From Dimargaris cristalligena (lineage: Eukaryota; Kickxellomycota; Dimargaritomycetes; Dimargaritales; Dimargaritaceae), in NCBI GenBank assembly GCA_027576995.1, contig JANBQC010000721.1, positions 1 through 12,677 on the forward strand: DNA of 12,677 bases, written 5' to 3'. Below are positions 1-8,390 of the stretch, one piece after another. How positions within the stretch are numbered: the stretch's first letter is position 1; each line of letters begins with the position of its first letter. A model generated the notes under the pieces. That model did not search any database. It was not told where the DNA came from and worked only from the letters and a program-made list of their open reading frames with translations. The translations under genes were made by a program, and so were the position numbers.

Positions 1-298
1 TTTATAGAAATGGGTTTTAAGCACAACCATCAATTAAATGGGGTGTTCCATTGAGCATGTGAAGAAATGCACTAAAGACCCACCCAAAGTCCAACTTGGA
101 TATTGAGGTTAACACAGGTGTATTATATGATTGGTTTTGCTGCCACCTCTTCAATAATTTCATTGTTGAATCCCTTCATCAGGGCCAAGTGATTCTAATG
201 AATGGGGAGTATCCTGGTCCAAAGTCGGCTCACCACACACCCGTAGGCTGATTGGGCTTATTAGCAATGGCCACCTCCATAAAATAAACTGCGTTCAC
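1..298 (+). pseudogene. Possible decayed pogo/Tigger-like (DDE_1) transposase fragment
   Basis: No intact frame exists, but three pieces in three + frames recall the DDE_1 transposase domain in the right order. Frame 1 from base 1 gives FIEMGFK, like the first catalytic block (usually N-M-D-E-x-G-F) with the Asp lost. Frame 3 from 63 to 251 is open for 62 codons and contains GVLYDWFCCHLF followed by GQVILMNGEYPG, like the family's 'Y-x-W-F-x-x-H-F' and 'V-L-L-x-D-G-H' blocks; the second catalytic Asp would be the Asn in MNG (about 198-206). Frame 2 from 254 to 298 gives GLISNGHLHKINCVH, resembling the segment just after it. The spacing between the first two blocks is shorter than usual, implying a deletion. 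Resemblance is judged from memory of the family, so this is tentative; chance similarity is the main alternative. If real, the element begins left of the window and is dead. Confidence 0.3.
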
Positions 299-883
299 TA
301 GCCCGTCATTTTCACATGTCCTATATGAAATTCCCTCCACCGAGCTGGATTATACCCTGTCCATTGCACCCCATCGTCGACCCTTGCATTTATGTAAAGG
401 GGGATGCTCAAACTAAAAATATACGTCGGGGAATGGGTAGAGGAAGTCCGCTTTGTTTGGGATTGGGCCTTTGTTCGATAGGACTGGGGTCTTATTCGCG
501 GGGGTACCGAGTAAATCTCGTATATTTTTAAACTAAACAAAAAATCACTCACCATTTCTCCTCCTCTATTTTCTCTAAAGCCGTGCCGATTTCCTTCATT
601 TATATTTTCGCATTGACGTAGGTAAAATTCAGTGCAACCATATGGGGATAATAATGAAATGTCAAAGGGAAAAATAATAGTGGTAAACGAAGCTTCCAAC
701 AGCGAAGCCCATCTCATCAACCAGTTTATTCTCTGTGCAGTGTATCTGTCGTACTTATCCCAAATGTACCGGTAACCCTTTATCCAGGCACTTCACCGTC
801 TACTCGTACCTAAAAAACTACCTTCCTAGTCCGGCCTATTTGACGAGGTATTTTTTTGTACCCCATTGGCAGAGCTCGCCTCC

Positions 884-897
884 CTCTCTCTCTCTCT
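884..897. repeat. (CT)7 microsatellite
   Basis: Seven CT units in a wider C/T-rich patch (about 878-910). It is one of several polypyrimidine tracts upstream of the + strand genes. Confidence 0.85.
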
Positions 898-1050
898 GCA
901 ACCCTTCCCTACCCCGCTATTGGACGGACGCAGCGAAGCTGTGCTTCATAATACCAACGAATTTGTAGCACCTCTTCTTTATTAGGCCAAATCGGAATTT
1001 GGGAAAACGCCTTGTTAAATTCATAAAAAAACAGGGGTGGTTTCCCCCCT

Positions 1051-1082
1051 TTCTCTCCTTCTCCCTCTCCCTCTCCCTCTAC
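1051..1082. repeat. Hexanucleotide CTCCCT tract
   Basis: Three full CTCCCT units plus a partial one at 1061-1080, preceded by imperfect CT-rich units from about 1051. The + strand is wholly pyrimidine here, so the tract is polypurine/polypyrimidine. Confidence 0.8.
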
Positions 1083-1591
1083 TGCTTTTCGTCTCTGTAG
1101 ACCCGCTGTTATTCGTCAAGTTATTTATGCCGTGTTTTCATGTCCAAATTCGGCCATTGCGCACAGACCAGCGAAGGGGTGTGTGGGTGGGTTGACCCCA
1201 AACCCAACCCACCATTAATTTCGCTCAGTCTAGGCGCTTGAACGAACGGCTTTTTCGTACCCCCCGCTGTCCCATTTTTTTTGCTACTACCCGAGTAGAT
1301 GACGTACCAGTCTCTCCAACGGTGTGGCAATAAACCTTATTATACCCCAACCATCCACCATGGTAAAGGTCGTGGATTAATGTCATGGAATTTTATTTCG
1401 ATGTGTTCTCTAGTCACTCTCCTCCCCTCCATAGCATACTAAGTAGGGGTGGTTACGCATTTCGACCCCCGGAAGTCAAGCGACTAGACTCAATGGTGTT
1501 TAGGGAGGCAAAGTATGGTTGTAGATTGGCGTTCATGGAAAAGGAATGACCAACCCCCTAATAATAGAGGAGGGTCAACGGCTTGGCCCAA

Positions 1592-1607
1592 CCCCCCCCC
1601 CCCCCCC
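1592..1607. repeat. C16 homopolymer (G16 on the minus strand)
   Basis: Sixteen consecutive C residues. The minus strand could form a G-quadruplex and the plus strand an i-motif. The exact length of such a run is also a common sequencing error, so the count should be treated as approximate. Confidence 0.85.
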
Positions 1608-2454
1608 ACTCCTCCCAGGTTTACATTAACCATGCTGCCGCTATTTTATTATTATTATATGTTCGCTTTTATTTTTATACTCGCACCGCTCCTCAAGACC
1701 GCCGACGACGGAAAATATACCCCCTGGTCTTCGCCAAGCAATGGTCCACCAATTCGGGAATCCGCTTTAACCAATCAATCCCCAATTAAGAATACCCGTT
1801 TGTCTCCGCCGGAGTCGCAGTTAGCTGACTAACTATCCCATTTTTTCCTTACATCCTCAGCTAAAAAATGGTCTACTATACTGACTAGTTTTATATTAGG
1901 TGCCTGTTGGCTTATAATCAGACTTGATGTAGCGAATATAATCCATGGCTCGCTCGGGACCAGGTTGCACGAGTGCATAGGCCGCCATGATGCTTACTAT
2001 CCCTTCGACCCTCCACCCCAAAAAAGACCTCCCCCACCCGTTCGTTCCTATATAGACTGACCTTGCCGGCCCTAATTGTGTACCGGTAACCTTGAGCCAT
2101 TCTCTCTCCCCTCCCCCTCCCCCGAGATTCTACGACGTGCACCTCTTCGTTTTCAGCCTACTCAACTAGCTCATCTATAAATCACTTGTTCTTTGGCTAT
2201 TATTCACATATTTCTATACATCCCTCCCCCCGCTCGGTTAGTCGTGCAGCCTGACGACCTTTTATATCTTCAATTACCTTGTCCCTACAATTCGGTTGAC
2301 CCGACATTGGCCAGCTTGGAAAACTCTACTTTTTATAAGTGCCTAAAATTTACGAATACCTTACTGGGTTTGAACAATTGGAAAGTTCAAAGGCATACTA
2401 AACGACTACCATAACCAAGCGGTGTCGCTCTATTTCACGTTTATCTTTAAAAGC

Positions 2455-2471
2455 ATATATATATATATATA
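2455..2471 (+). promoter_or_regulatory. AT-repeat, probable TATA region of the secreted-protein gene
   Basis: An (AT)8-A tract lies 110-126 bases upstream of the ATG at 2581. A second AT-rich patch and a T/G-rich leader containing TTG and TTGTTG repeats (2523-2549) follow it. The position suits a TATA element with transcription starting near 2490-2530. The role is inferred from position and composition only. Confidence 0.4.
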
Positions 2472-2580
2472 CTAGTACTTTTTAGGTGTACCTATCCCTC
2501 ACGGAATCTATAACTATACCTTTTGGTTGTTGCTGTTGTTGTTTTTTGGACCACGTTCACTTTACACCTTCACTCCCACA

Positions 2581-3033
2581 ATGAAGTATTCGGCCGCCTT
2601 TTTCGCCCGCACCCTGGCCGCCGTGGCCATACTAGCACTGACCCTCCCATCTGGTCTTGCCGTTCCAATCCCGGAAGAAACTAACACAAGCGGCGTGGAC
2701 GATGTGAAACAGGGTGGTAAGGATATGCTCGGCTCCGCGGTCCTATTAGCTACCGGCGCGGGCGACATTCTCAAAGGGACGGGTAAGATCATTGTCTCTC
2801 CTTTCAAATATATCGGCAAGAAAGTCGACGAAAGCCTCACGGCCATTGGAAAAGGAGTCCAAGCCAGCGCCAAACAAGTGAAGGACGGGGTTGATAAGTC
2901 CATTACGGATGTCAAGAATGGGGTTGATACGTCCATTAAAAAGGCCCAGGACAGCGTCGACGAAACCAAGAAAAAGACCGGTGGTGTTATTGAAAATTTG
3001 GGTAAAACGATTGCTGGAAACCCATCGACATAG
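2581..3033 (+). CDS. Small secreted protein with five tandem 11-residue amphipathic repeats
   Basis: A 150-residue protein that I do not recognise as a named family. Residues 1-27 form a clear secretion signal: basic start (MKY, R10), a hydrophobic core AAVAILALTLP, and a likely cut after Gly-Leu-Ala27. N35-T-S is a possible N-glycosylation site. Residues 44-80 are Gly-rich and amphipathic. Residues 82-136 are five consecutive 11-mers with a shared V-D-x-S pattern: VDESLTAIGKG, VQASAKQVKDG, VDKSITDVKNG, VDTSIKKAQDS, VDETKKKTGGV. Undecads of this type form long amphipathic helices in group 3 LEA proteins, apolipoproteins and synucleins, so lipid binding or stress protection outside the plasma membrane is a reasonable inference, not a demonstration. 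The ATG at 2581 has A at -3 and begins the signal peptide; the same frame extends upstream only through TTG codons. No introns are needed. Mature sequence is Lys/Asp/Gly-rich with no Cys, unlike typical cysteine-rich fungal effectors. Confidence 0.85.
   Translation: MKYSAAFFARTLAAVAILALTLPSGLAVPIPEETNTSGVDDVKQGGKDMLGSAVLLATGAGDILKGTGKIIVSPFKYIGKKVDESLTAIGKGVQASAKQVKDGVDKSITDVKNGVDTSIKKAQDSVDETKKKTGGVIENLGKTIAGNPST
2824..2988 (+). repeat. Coding 33-bp tandem repeat array (five 11-residue units)
   Basis: This stretch encodes residues 82-136 of the secreted protein as five in-frame 33-base units. Units three and four are still nearly identical at the DNA level: 2887-2905 and 2920-2938 differ at one of 19 bases, exactly one 33-base period apart. 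The outer units have diverged at the DNA level but keep the amino-acid pattern, which suggests growth by unit duplication. Confidence 0.8.
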
Positions 3034-3220
3034 CCTCGTCGCAAACCGACCCTCATCTAGTTCTAGCGCCTAATATGATACAATCTTTTTCTGATATTTA
3101 GTTTTTTTCAATGGTTTTATCATTTCTAGTACGCCTCTTTCCTTGTTCGGCCATGTGGTTCTAACACAATGGGCGTACCTTTTCTATTTCTGTCTATAGT
3201 CTCGATTATATTCAATTTTC

Positions 3221-3226
3221 AATAAA
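3221..3226 (+). terminator. AATAAA poly(A) signal of the secreted-protein gene
   Basis: A canonical AATAAA 188 bases after the TAG stop at 3031-3033, within an AT-rich 3' region. It is the first AATAAA seen downstream of the stop, so it is the best candidate 3' end signal. Confidence 0.5.
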
Positions 3227-3636
3227 CTATCAGCCATTTATTGATTTCCTACATATTTAAACGGAGAATACTTCGAGGGGGCAGATAAAAATAATGGTAG
3301 AGGCTTAATGGTGATAGAGAAAATACAGGCATCCCTTTATGTAATTGGCCGACCACTCTCACTCAGTGTACCATTCTCGCTCTGTAATCAATTCCAGGCG
3401 AGAGTCCAATGGAAAGGGGAAATCGGTATGGAAAAAGCCGTAAGGTGTTTTGTGATTCCCGATTGTCCTTCATTACCTACTCGTTTGCCTTTTACATTTG
3501 GCGGGTCCCTCTCTCTGTATATGGTATATGCTTACATTTATATACTACTTTCTTTGTTACGCCTACTACCCCCTACCATTACTCCCCTTTTTTATATTTA
3601 TTTCCTCGGCCCTTTCAATCTACAATAATCTCACAT
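3227..3636 (+). promoter_or_regulatory. Spacer and promoter region of the U2AF35 gene
   Basis: About 400 bases between two + strand genes. The part from 3340 is T/C-rich. A TATATTTA element at 3593-3600 lies 37-44 bases before the ATG at 3637; the same eight bases occur just before the WNK start. The open frames here (for example 3308-3628) are low-complexity and show no family resemblance, so they are read as non-coding. Confidence 0.4.
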
Positions 3637-4715
3637 ATGGCTCATTACCTAGCGTCAATTTACGGAACCGAGAAAGACAAGTAAGTAGCCCTTGATAACC
3701 CTGCGAATCTCTAAAAAGTAATCGACTGCTTGGCCATTTCCACCCGCAAAAAAAATAGCAGAAACCAAAGCAAGTATAAAGTGTTTAAAAACGCACTAAT
3801 TACATTTACCCCCCCCCTAATATTGGCTATGCAATGCACCTGTGAATTCTTCTTTACCACTATACCAGGGTCAATTGCTCCTTCTACTTCAAAATCGGGG
3901 CCTGTCGCCACGGAGACCGCTGCTCCCGCAAACACATCAAGCCCACCTTTTCGCAGACCATCCTCCTGCCCAATTTCTACCGCAATCCAGCACGCGACCC
4001 CGACTGCCGGGCCAGTTCCGCGGAACTCCAGGACCATTTCGACGATTTCTACGAGGATGTCTTCACGGACATGGCGCTGAACTACGGGGAAGTGGATCGC
4101 ATCCGCATTTGTGACAATGACGGGGAACACCTGAGCGGTAATGTGTACGTCCAATTCCGCTACGAGGACGATGCGCAACGGGCGGTGGAGGGTCTTAACA
4201 ACCGTTATTATCAGGGTCGGCCGGTGTACGCGGAATTGTCTCCCGTCACGGATTTCCACGAGGCCCGCTGTCGCCAGCATGAGTTTGATGAATGCGACCG
4301 GCGGGGCTTGTGCAACTTTATGCACCTGAAGTATCCGTCGTCGTCGCTGAAAAGGGAACTGCAGCGGTCCCAGGAGTTGTACCGCCACGAACGGCGAAAG
4401 GAGGAACGGCGGGCGAGACGGGGTCGGGAGAGGGAAGGCGAAGGTGAGGAGGAGGAGCGGGAGCGGGGCCGGGACGATGAGTACGATGGGTCCTCCTCTG
4501 GCCGGCGTAGTCACCACCGATCCCACCGGGATTCAACCCGCTCACCTGATCACGAACCGGAATCGCGGCGCGAGCGACGATCACGGAGAGACCGGTCGGC
4601 TTCGCCTGAGCCGTCCCGCTCGCCGGGTCGGGATGTTAGCCGTAGAAACGATCGAAAAACCGACTCCACCCCCGTGAGGCGGTCCCCGAAGTCGGTTTCT
4701 GAGGATTCGGAATAG
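3637..4715 (+). CDS. U2AF1: U2AF small subunit (U2AF35), 3' splice-site recognition factor; join(3637..3680,3869..4715)
   Basis: U2AF35 pairs with U2AF65 and reads the AG at the 3' end of introns during early spliceosome assembly in the nucleus. Exon 1 encodes MAHYLASIYGTEKDK, the hallmark start of the family. Exon 2 resumes with VNCSFYFKIGACRHGDRC. The 296-residue product has a CCCH zinc finger at C18, C27, C33, H37, a U2AF homology motif (UHM) RRM at about 41-145, and a second CCCH finger at C149, C157, C163, H167. The positions mutated in human leukaemia (S34; human Q157 = Q151 here) carry the common residues. The tail from about 178 to 296 is Arg/Glu-rich and then RS-rich, longer than in the human protein (240 residues in total). 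In the UHM R-x-F motif this protein has R127-Y128-Y129, where human has R-W-F. Identity is very secure. The exon join is supported by an uninterrupted family match and conserved splice sites. Confidence 0.97.
3681..3868 (+). other. Spliceosomal intron in the U2AF35 gene
   Basis: A 188-base intron with a perfect GTAAGT donor at 3681-3686 and acceptor ...TATACCAG ending at 3868, followed by G. It splits codon Lys15 (phase 2). Candidate branch sites are ACTAAT near 3804 and CCTAAT near 3826. A C9 run at 3819-3827 sits about 45 bases before the acceptor, and the final tract is only moderately pyrimidine-rich. If the intron is kept, the frame hits TAA at 3682-3684, formed by the donor itself. Confidence 0.95.
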
Positions 4716-4783
4716 TAGCTAAACCGATTAGGTTGGACAGCTGTAGTTCTGAATAAGACTCAGCTGACCGCCCCTGTTATAAA

Positions 4784-4789
4784 AATAAA
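4784..4789 (+). terminator. AATAAA poly(A) signal of the U2AF35 gene
   Basis: AATAAA lies 69 bases after the TAG stop (4713-4715), inside an A/T-rich patch. Distance and sequence fit a polyadenylation signal. Confidence 0.6.
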
Positions 4790-6930
4790 ATATATTGATG
4801 TGATAGTAGCCAATAATTGCCCATGCACTTATGAAATATGCTAAGAAGACCCTTCCTCGCACCTATCCATTCAGTGCCCCTTATACTGGACTTGTATAGA
4901 CTGTGGTGGTTCCTGTCGAAGCTCCGATGGACACAACTAAAATGGCCCGATTCTATCTTAGGGATAGTGTAATACCAAGACGGTGTCGTCATGGGAACGG
5001 TGTGCCCGTCGGGCAGCTGGCGGTTTGTACCATTTTCGCCTGTAGCCTGGGCATTCAGCCGCCTTTTTAGGTTGATTTGAAGGTTCCACCGACCCATTAT
5101 ATATCTTTACCGTGGGTACTTTGTCTCCGCCCCTCCCGCTTTTAACCGTAGAAAGTGGGCACGGTTGCATGGCTGGGAGGTGGTATACGGGGGATGTCGG
5201 GTTCTCTTCTACAGTAATTCATGGAATGCCGGGTTGTTCATGGTAGTCCTGAAACATGCGATTGGATATTGAATCAAGGGGCAATAATATCTAACCCCCT
5301 TTTGACTAAAGGGGCTGGTGACCGGTATTATCATCGGCCATCTTAACCGATATTCATCAGTTGTACCAACCAATGGCAACCGGTTAGTGCTTACCAGCAC
5401 CATGATTAAACCATCCTAAAGGAGGGAGGGGGTGTTTCATCGGGTTGTCCCACCATAACCGTGCTATATACCCCGAGGGATCGTCCAAAGTTCGATGGAA
5501 CTGTTCGGTGTTGCGCCAGTGGTGGAAGAGGTAAACAAGCCAGGTTCAGTTATTGTGGTGGATAATAGAGGAGGAGGGAAGGAGGAATAACGGTTAGCAA
5601 TCTAGGGGATTGGTGGACAGTGCCCGGATTAATCCCACCAACGGGAGCGGACCAACGGCCCCCCACTTTTTCCGGTGTCACCCTTGTTCACATGGGCCAG
5701 TTGCCCCTTTTGGGCCGATCGCTATTCCCAGACGAGGGCCGCTTGGGCCTAGGGAGTGCCCTCCTCGCCACACTCACCACAACGTCAGCCGGGGAATAAG
5801 GAAGGTCCCAAAAAGTGTGGGGAGTGATTACGCCAGCCAGATCTACCACACCAGGTCACATCACATGGATTATCTCAATTGGCCTTCACACTATACAGAT
5901 TGGATGGTGGGCTATCTATCTCTCTATTGATTGTGACGGGCTTTCGCTTTGTCCCTTAGGCATCCGTTAATGGCGCGGGGACAATCAAATTTGGTTCTAG
6001 ATAAACAGCCTTACCAACACATTGAGGAGGCTGCTACCGGGGTTGATGGTTCATTAGGAATCGGGGCAATCGAGTTAATTGCACCATGGATAGTTATAGA
6101 CGCGGCATATTAATGGCGGGCCCGATTCCATTGGCGTAGAAGTCGGGCCATAAATCTGTAGGCGAGGGGTATCCACGCGACAACGATGGGCAGCAGTAGA
6201 GGAGGGTGGGTAGGTATGCCATTAGAATAATCCCCTTGAATTAATAGCTGACCACAAGTGCTCCGTCATGGTGCATATACATACTCGGCCCTTCTCGGCT
6301 GCATCTAAACCGCAAAACGCTCACCATTGGGGCACATGTATGGCATATAGTCGGTGAATGCGTTCCGCTAGGTAGGGCAGTAGACATGCCATTATATGCA
6401 CCCGGATATATCCCAGTATATAGGAATGTCATCCCCTGCCCCCTCACTCTAAGAGATTTGGTTGAGTTATTTGTATATCCCACATGGTATTCATCTTTCG
6501 TCAACGGATCCCCCTCCCCTCGCTCCCCACTTCCCCCGTCGGCTTCAAACAGGTAAGGAAGGAGCTGCTTCTCACCCTTTAGTCCTACCGGTCAGCTATG
6601 TTTGTGGTATTATAACGAGTTGGCGAATGTCGAGTCAATAACCCCAAGGTCCTCTCCTCTGTCAGTGAACAGCAGTGGTTACAGTGTTCCGCGGCAAAAG
6701 GGGATTGCACAACCCACCTCCTGCCATGTCAGCTGGGCTGTCATTCCATAGCCCCGGTGTTTGCTAGACGGCTTCGCAGTTAGCAGAATCCCGCCTGGTT
6801 AGAATTGCAGTATACAGAGTTGGTCGATCCGTCAAAATACCGATAAGTATTTGACCAGAGTCTAACTAGAATACCACACTTATCACTTGCCAACCCAACT
6901 AACTTATACTACTGACTGATATTCGCCTAA
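4790..6930. other. Intergenic region without a supportable gene
   Basis: About 2.1 kb of mixed composition. Open frames reach 106 codons (5610-5930 +, and 4777-5097 minus), and I could not match any to a family or join them by plausible introns. Shorter frames seen by eye include 5495-5590 (31 codons) and 5970-6113 (47 codons); neither is convincing. A purine-rich patch on the + strand spans about 5511-5590 (44 of 60 bases in 5521-5580). No tRNA B-box, rRNA or snRNA core was seen. A poorly conserved gene or a long non-coding RNA cannot be excluded from sequence alone. Confidence 0.5.
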
Positions 6931-8335
6931 CGCGTGCACTTCTCCCTCCATCTGATTGGACTCAATCCCCACCCCACTATGATCAATAAATACGTGTATG
7001 GTTTGTCAGCATCCCTCTTTCCGCGGTCTTTATCCAGTCACAACCTGACCCATACACATATACCCAATTGCGCATTTATTTCGCACCTCCTGCCCCCCAA
7101 ATTTCTTTGTCTTGTACACCTCATGTTCCTTCACTTGCCTGACAGTCTCCATCGTCTGCTCCGACTCCAAGGCAAACTACCTCCACCCCCTCCTCCCCTC
7201 TTCCACCAACTCTAACCACCCATTCGTTTCTATTGCCTCATTTGATTTTAACCTACGCCAATTAAACCACCCATCGTGTGCGCGATTCACAGCAGTGACT
7301 GGTGGATTGAAAAACTTGATTTTCCCTAAAATCCAGCCTTAATTGACTGGGAACCTCTTGACGTTGGTCCTCACTTAATCCCCTGACCATTCGGCTGTTT
7401 TCCAACGATACCCGTAATTGTCGGCATATATAGACCTCATTGGTTCCTCCGGCATTATACCTAGGCAGATACCGCTCTGGGCAGGATCACCATCGTCTCC
7501 AGGTTCGTACTTTAATCACCTGCATCACTGGCGTCATTAGCCGCTCTATATAGTAGTGGTGATTAGAAATGTCTATAGATTTTTTTTTTTGGTTTTGGTG
7601 GCTGGCGTGTTTTTCCTCACCCGCGGCCCCCACACTTCATTTACCAACCCGCTATTCGTGTGAGAGAGAGGTACTGGACGGTGTATTTACGGAGTTTGCC
7701 CGGCTGCCGTGCCCAGCAACAGCTGCCCATACCATGACTAACGTTTAGTATTTCCCTCCTAGATTACCCGACCATATTACATCACCCCCCTTCGCTTCTT
7801 CCATCCCGTATTTGGCTCTTAATCCGGGCTACCCTATTTTAATCATTTGTGTTTATAACTTTTCCCTATTTAGACGTCTTTATTGCTTCTTCCGTCGACT
7901 CGGTTTGCTGCCTCAGTTAAAGCATAACAGTATCCCGTTCCGGCTTCTTGGTTTAGAGAGCTCCCAGATTCCTCAACTCTCCTGCTTGACCCTATATGCT
8001 CCAGTGAACCATTGGTGCCACAGGGCGGTTGTTTTTCTTTCATACCCTCTCGCCCGCCCCTTTCGCCTCGCGGTCGTTTCACTTCGATATCTTTAGTGCA
8101 ACTCTACTTCTCCAATCTCGGAATTCCCCCGGCGTTTCATCCTTGTTCCTATAGGCTCGCCTTTATACTCCATTGCAAATTCACGGCCCTCCCCGTCTTG
8201 TGATTTATTTATCATTTACATTTTTGGGGACCTGCAATAAGCGGCACTATCCAAACCATCGTGCGCTTCTCCATCACCCTACAACCCCCCCCACTCACTG
8301 ATTCCCTTATTGGAGGGCTACTTTTCCTTCTAGTG

Positions 8336-8390
<55 letters not shown>

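Larger units (their letters stand above)
302..2450. other. Intergenic region without a supportable gene
   Basis: About 2.1 kb. Open frames reach at most about 140 codons (298-720, minus strand), and none shows a recognisable domain, a signal peptide with a plausible mature part, or splice sites joining it to a second conserved exon. I saw no tRNA A/B-box pair, 5S rRNA or spliceosomal RNA core. The stretch 780-2330 is largely pyrimidine-rich on the + strand and holds several simple-sequence tracts, listed separately. It is best read as spacer plus the distal promoter of the gene at 2581. Confidence 0.6.

Noticed and set aside
298..720. 140-codon minus-strand frame
   Set aside because: No recognisable domain, mixed composition like the flanks, and no promoter or poly(A) signal that fits; length is within chance.
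2562..3056. 164-codon minus-strand frame over the secreted-protein gene
   Set aside because: Antisense shadow of the repeat-rich gene; the + strand frame has a clean signal peptide and a good ATG.
3711..4526. 271-codon open frame on the minus strand
   Set aside because: It lies antisense to the U2AF35 intron and exon 2 and has no family resemblance; it is a shadow of the GC-rich exon.
5495..5590. 31-codon + frame containing PGSVIVVDN, which recalls the second Asp block of Tc1/mariner transposases
   Set aside because: The match is nine residues with no other transposase block nearby in any frame; most likely chance.
5610..5930. 106-codon + frame rich in Pro and His
   Set aside because: No domain, no signal peptide, composition like the surrounding spacer.
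5970..6113. 47-codon + frame starting MARGQSNLVLD
   Set aside because: Too short, no homology that I recognise and no sign of splicing partners; kept only as a note.
7502..7512. GGTTCGTACTT as a possible tRNA B box
   Set aside because: The invariant A and CC of the B box are absent and no A box or cloverleaf arms are found upstream.
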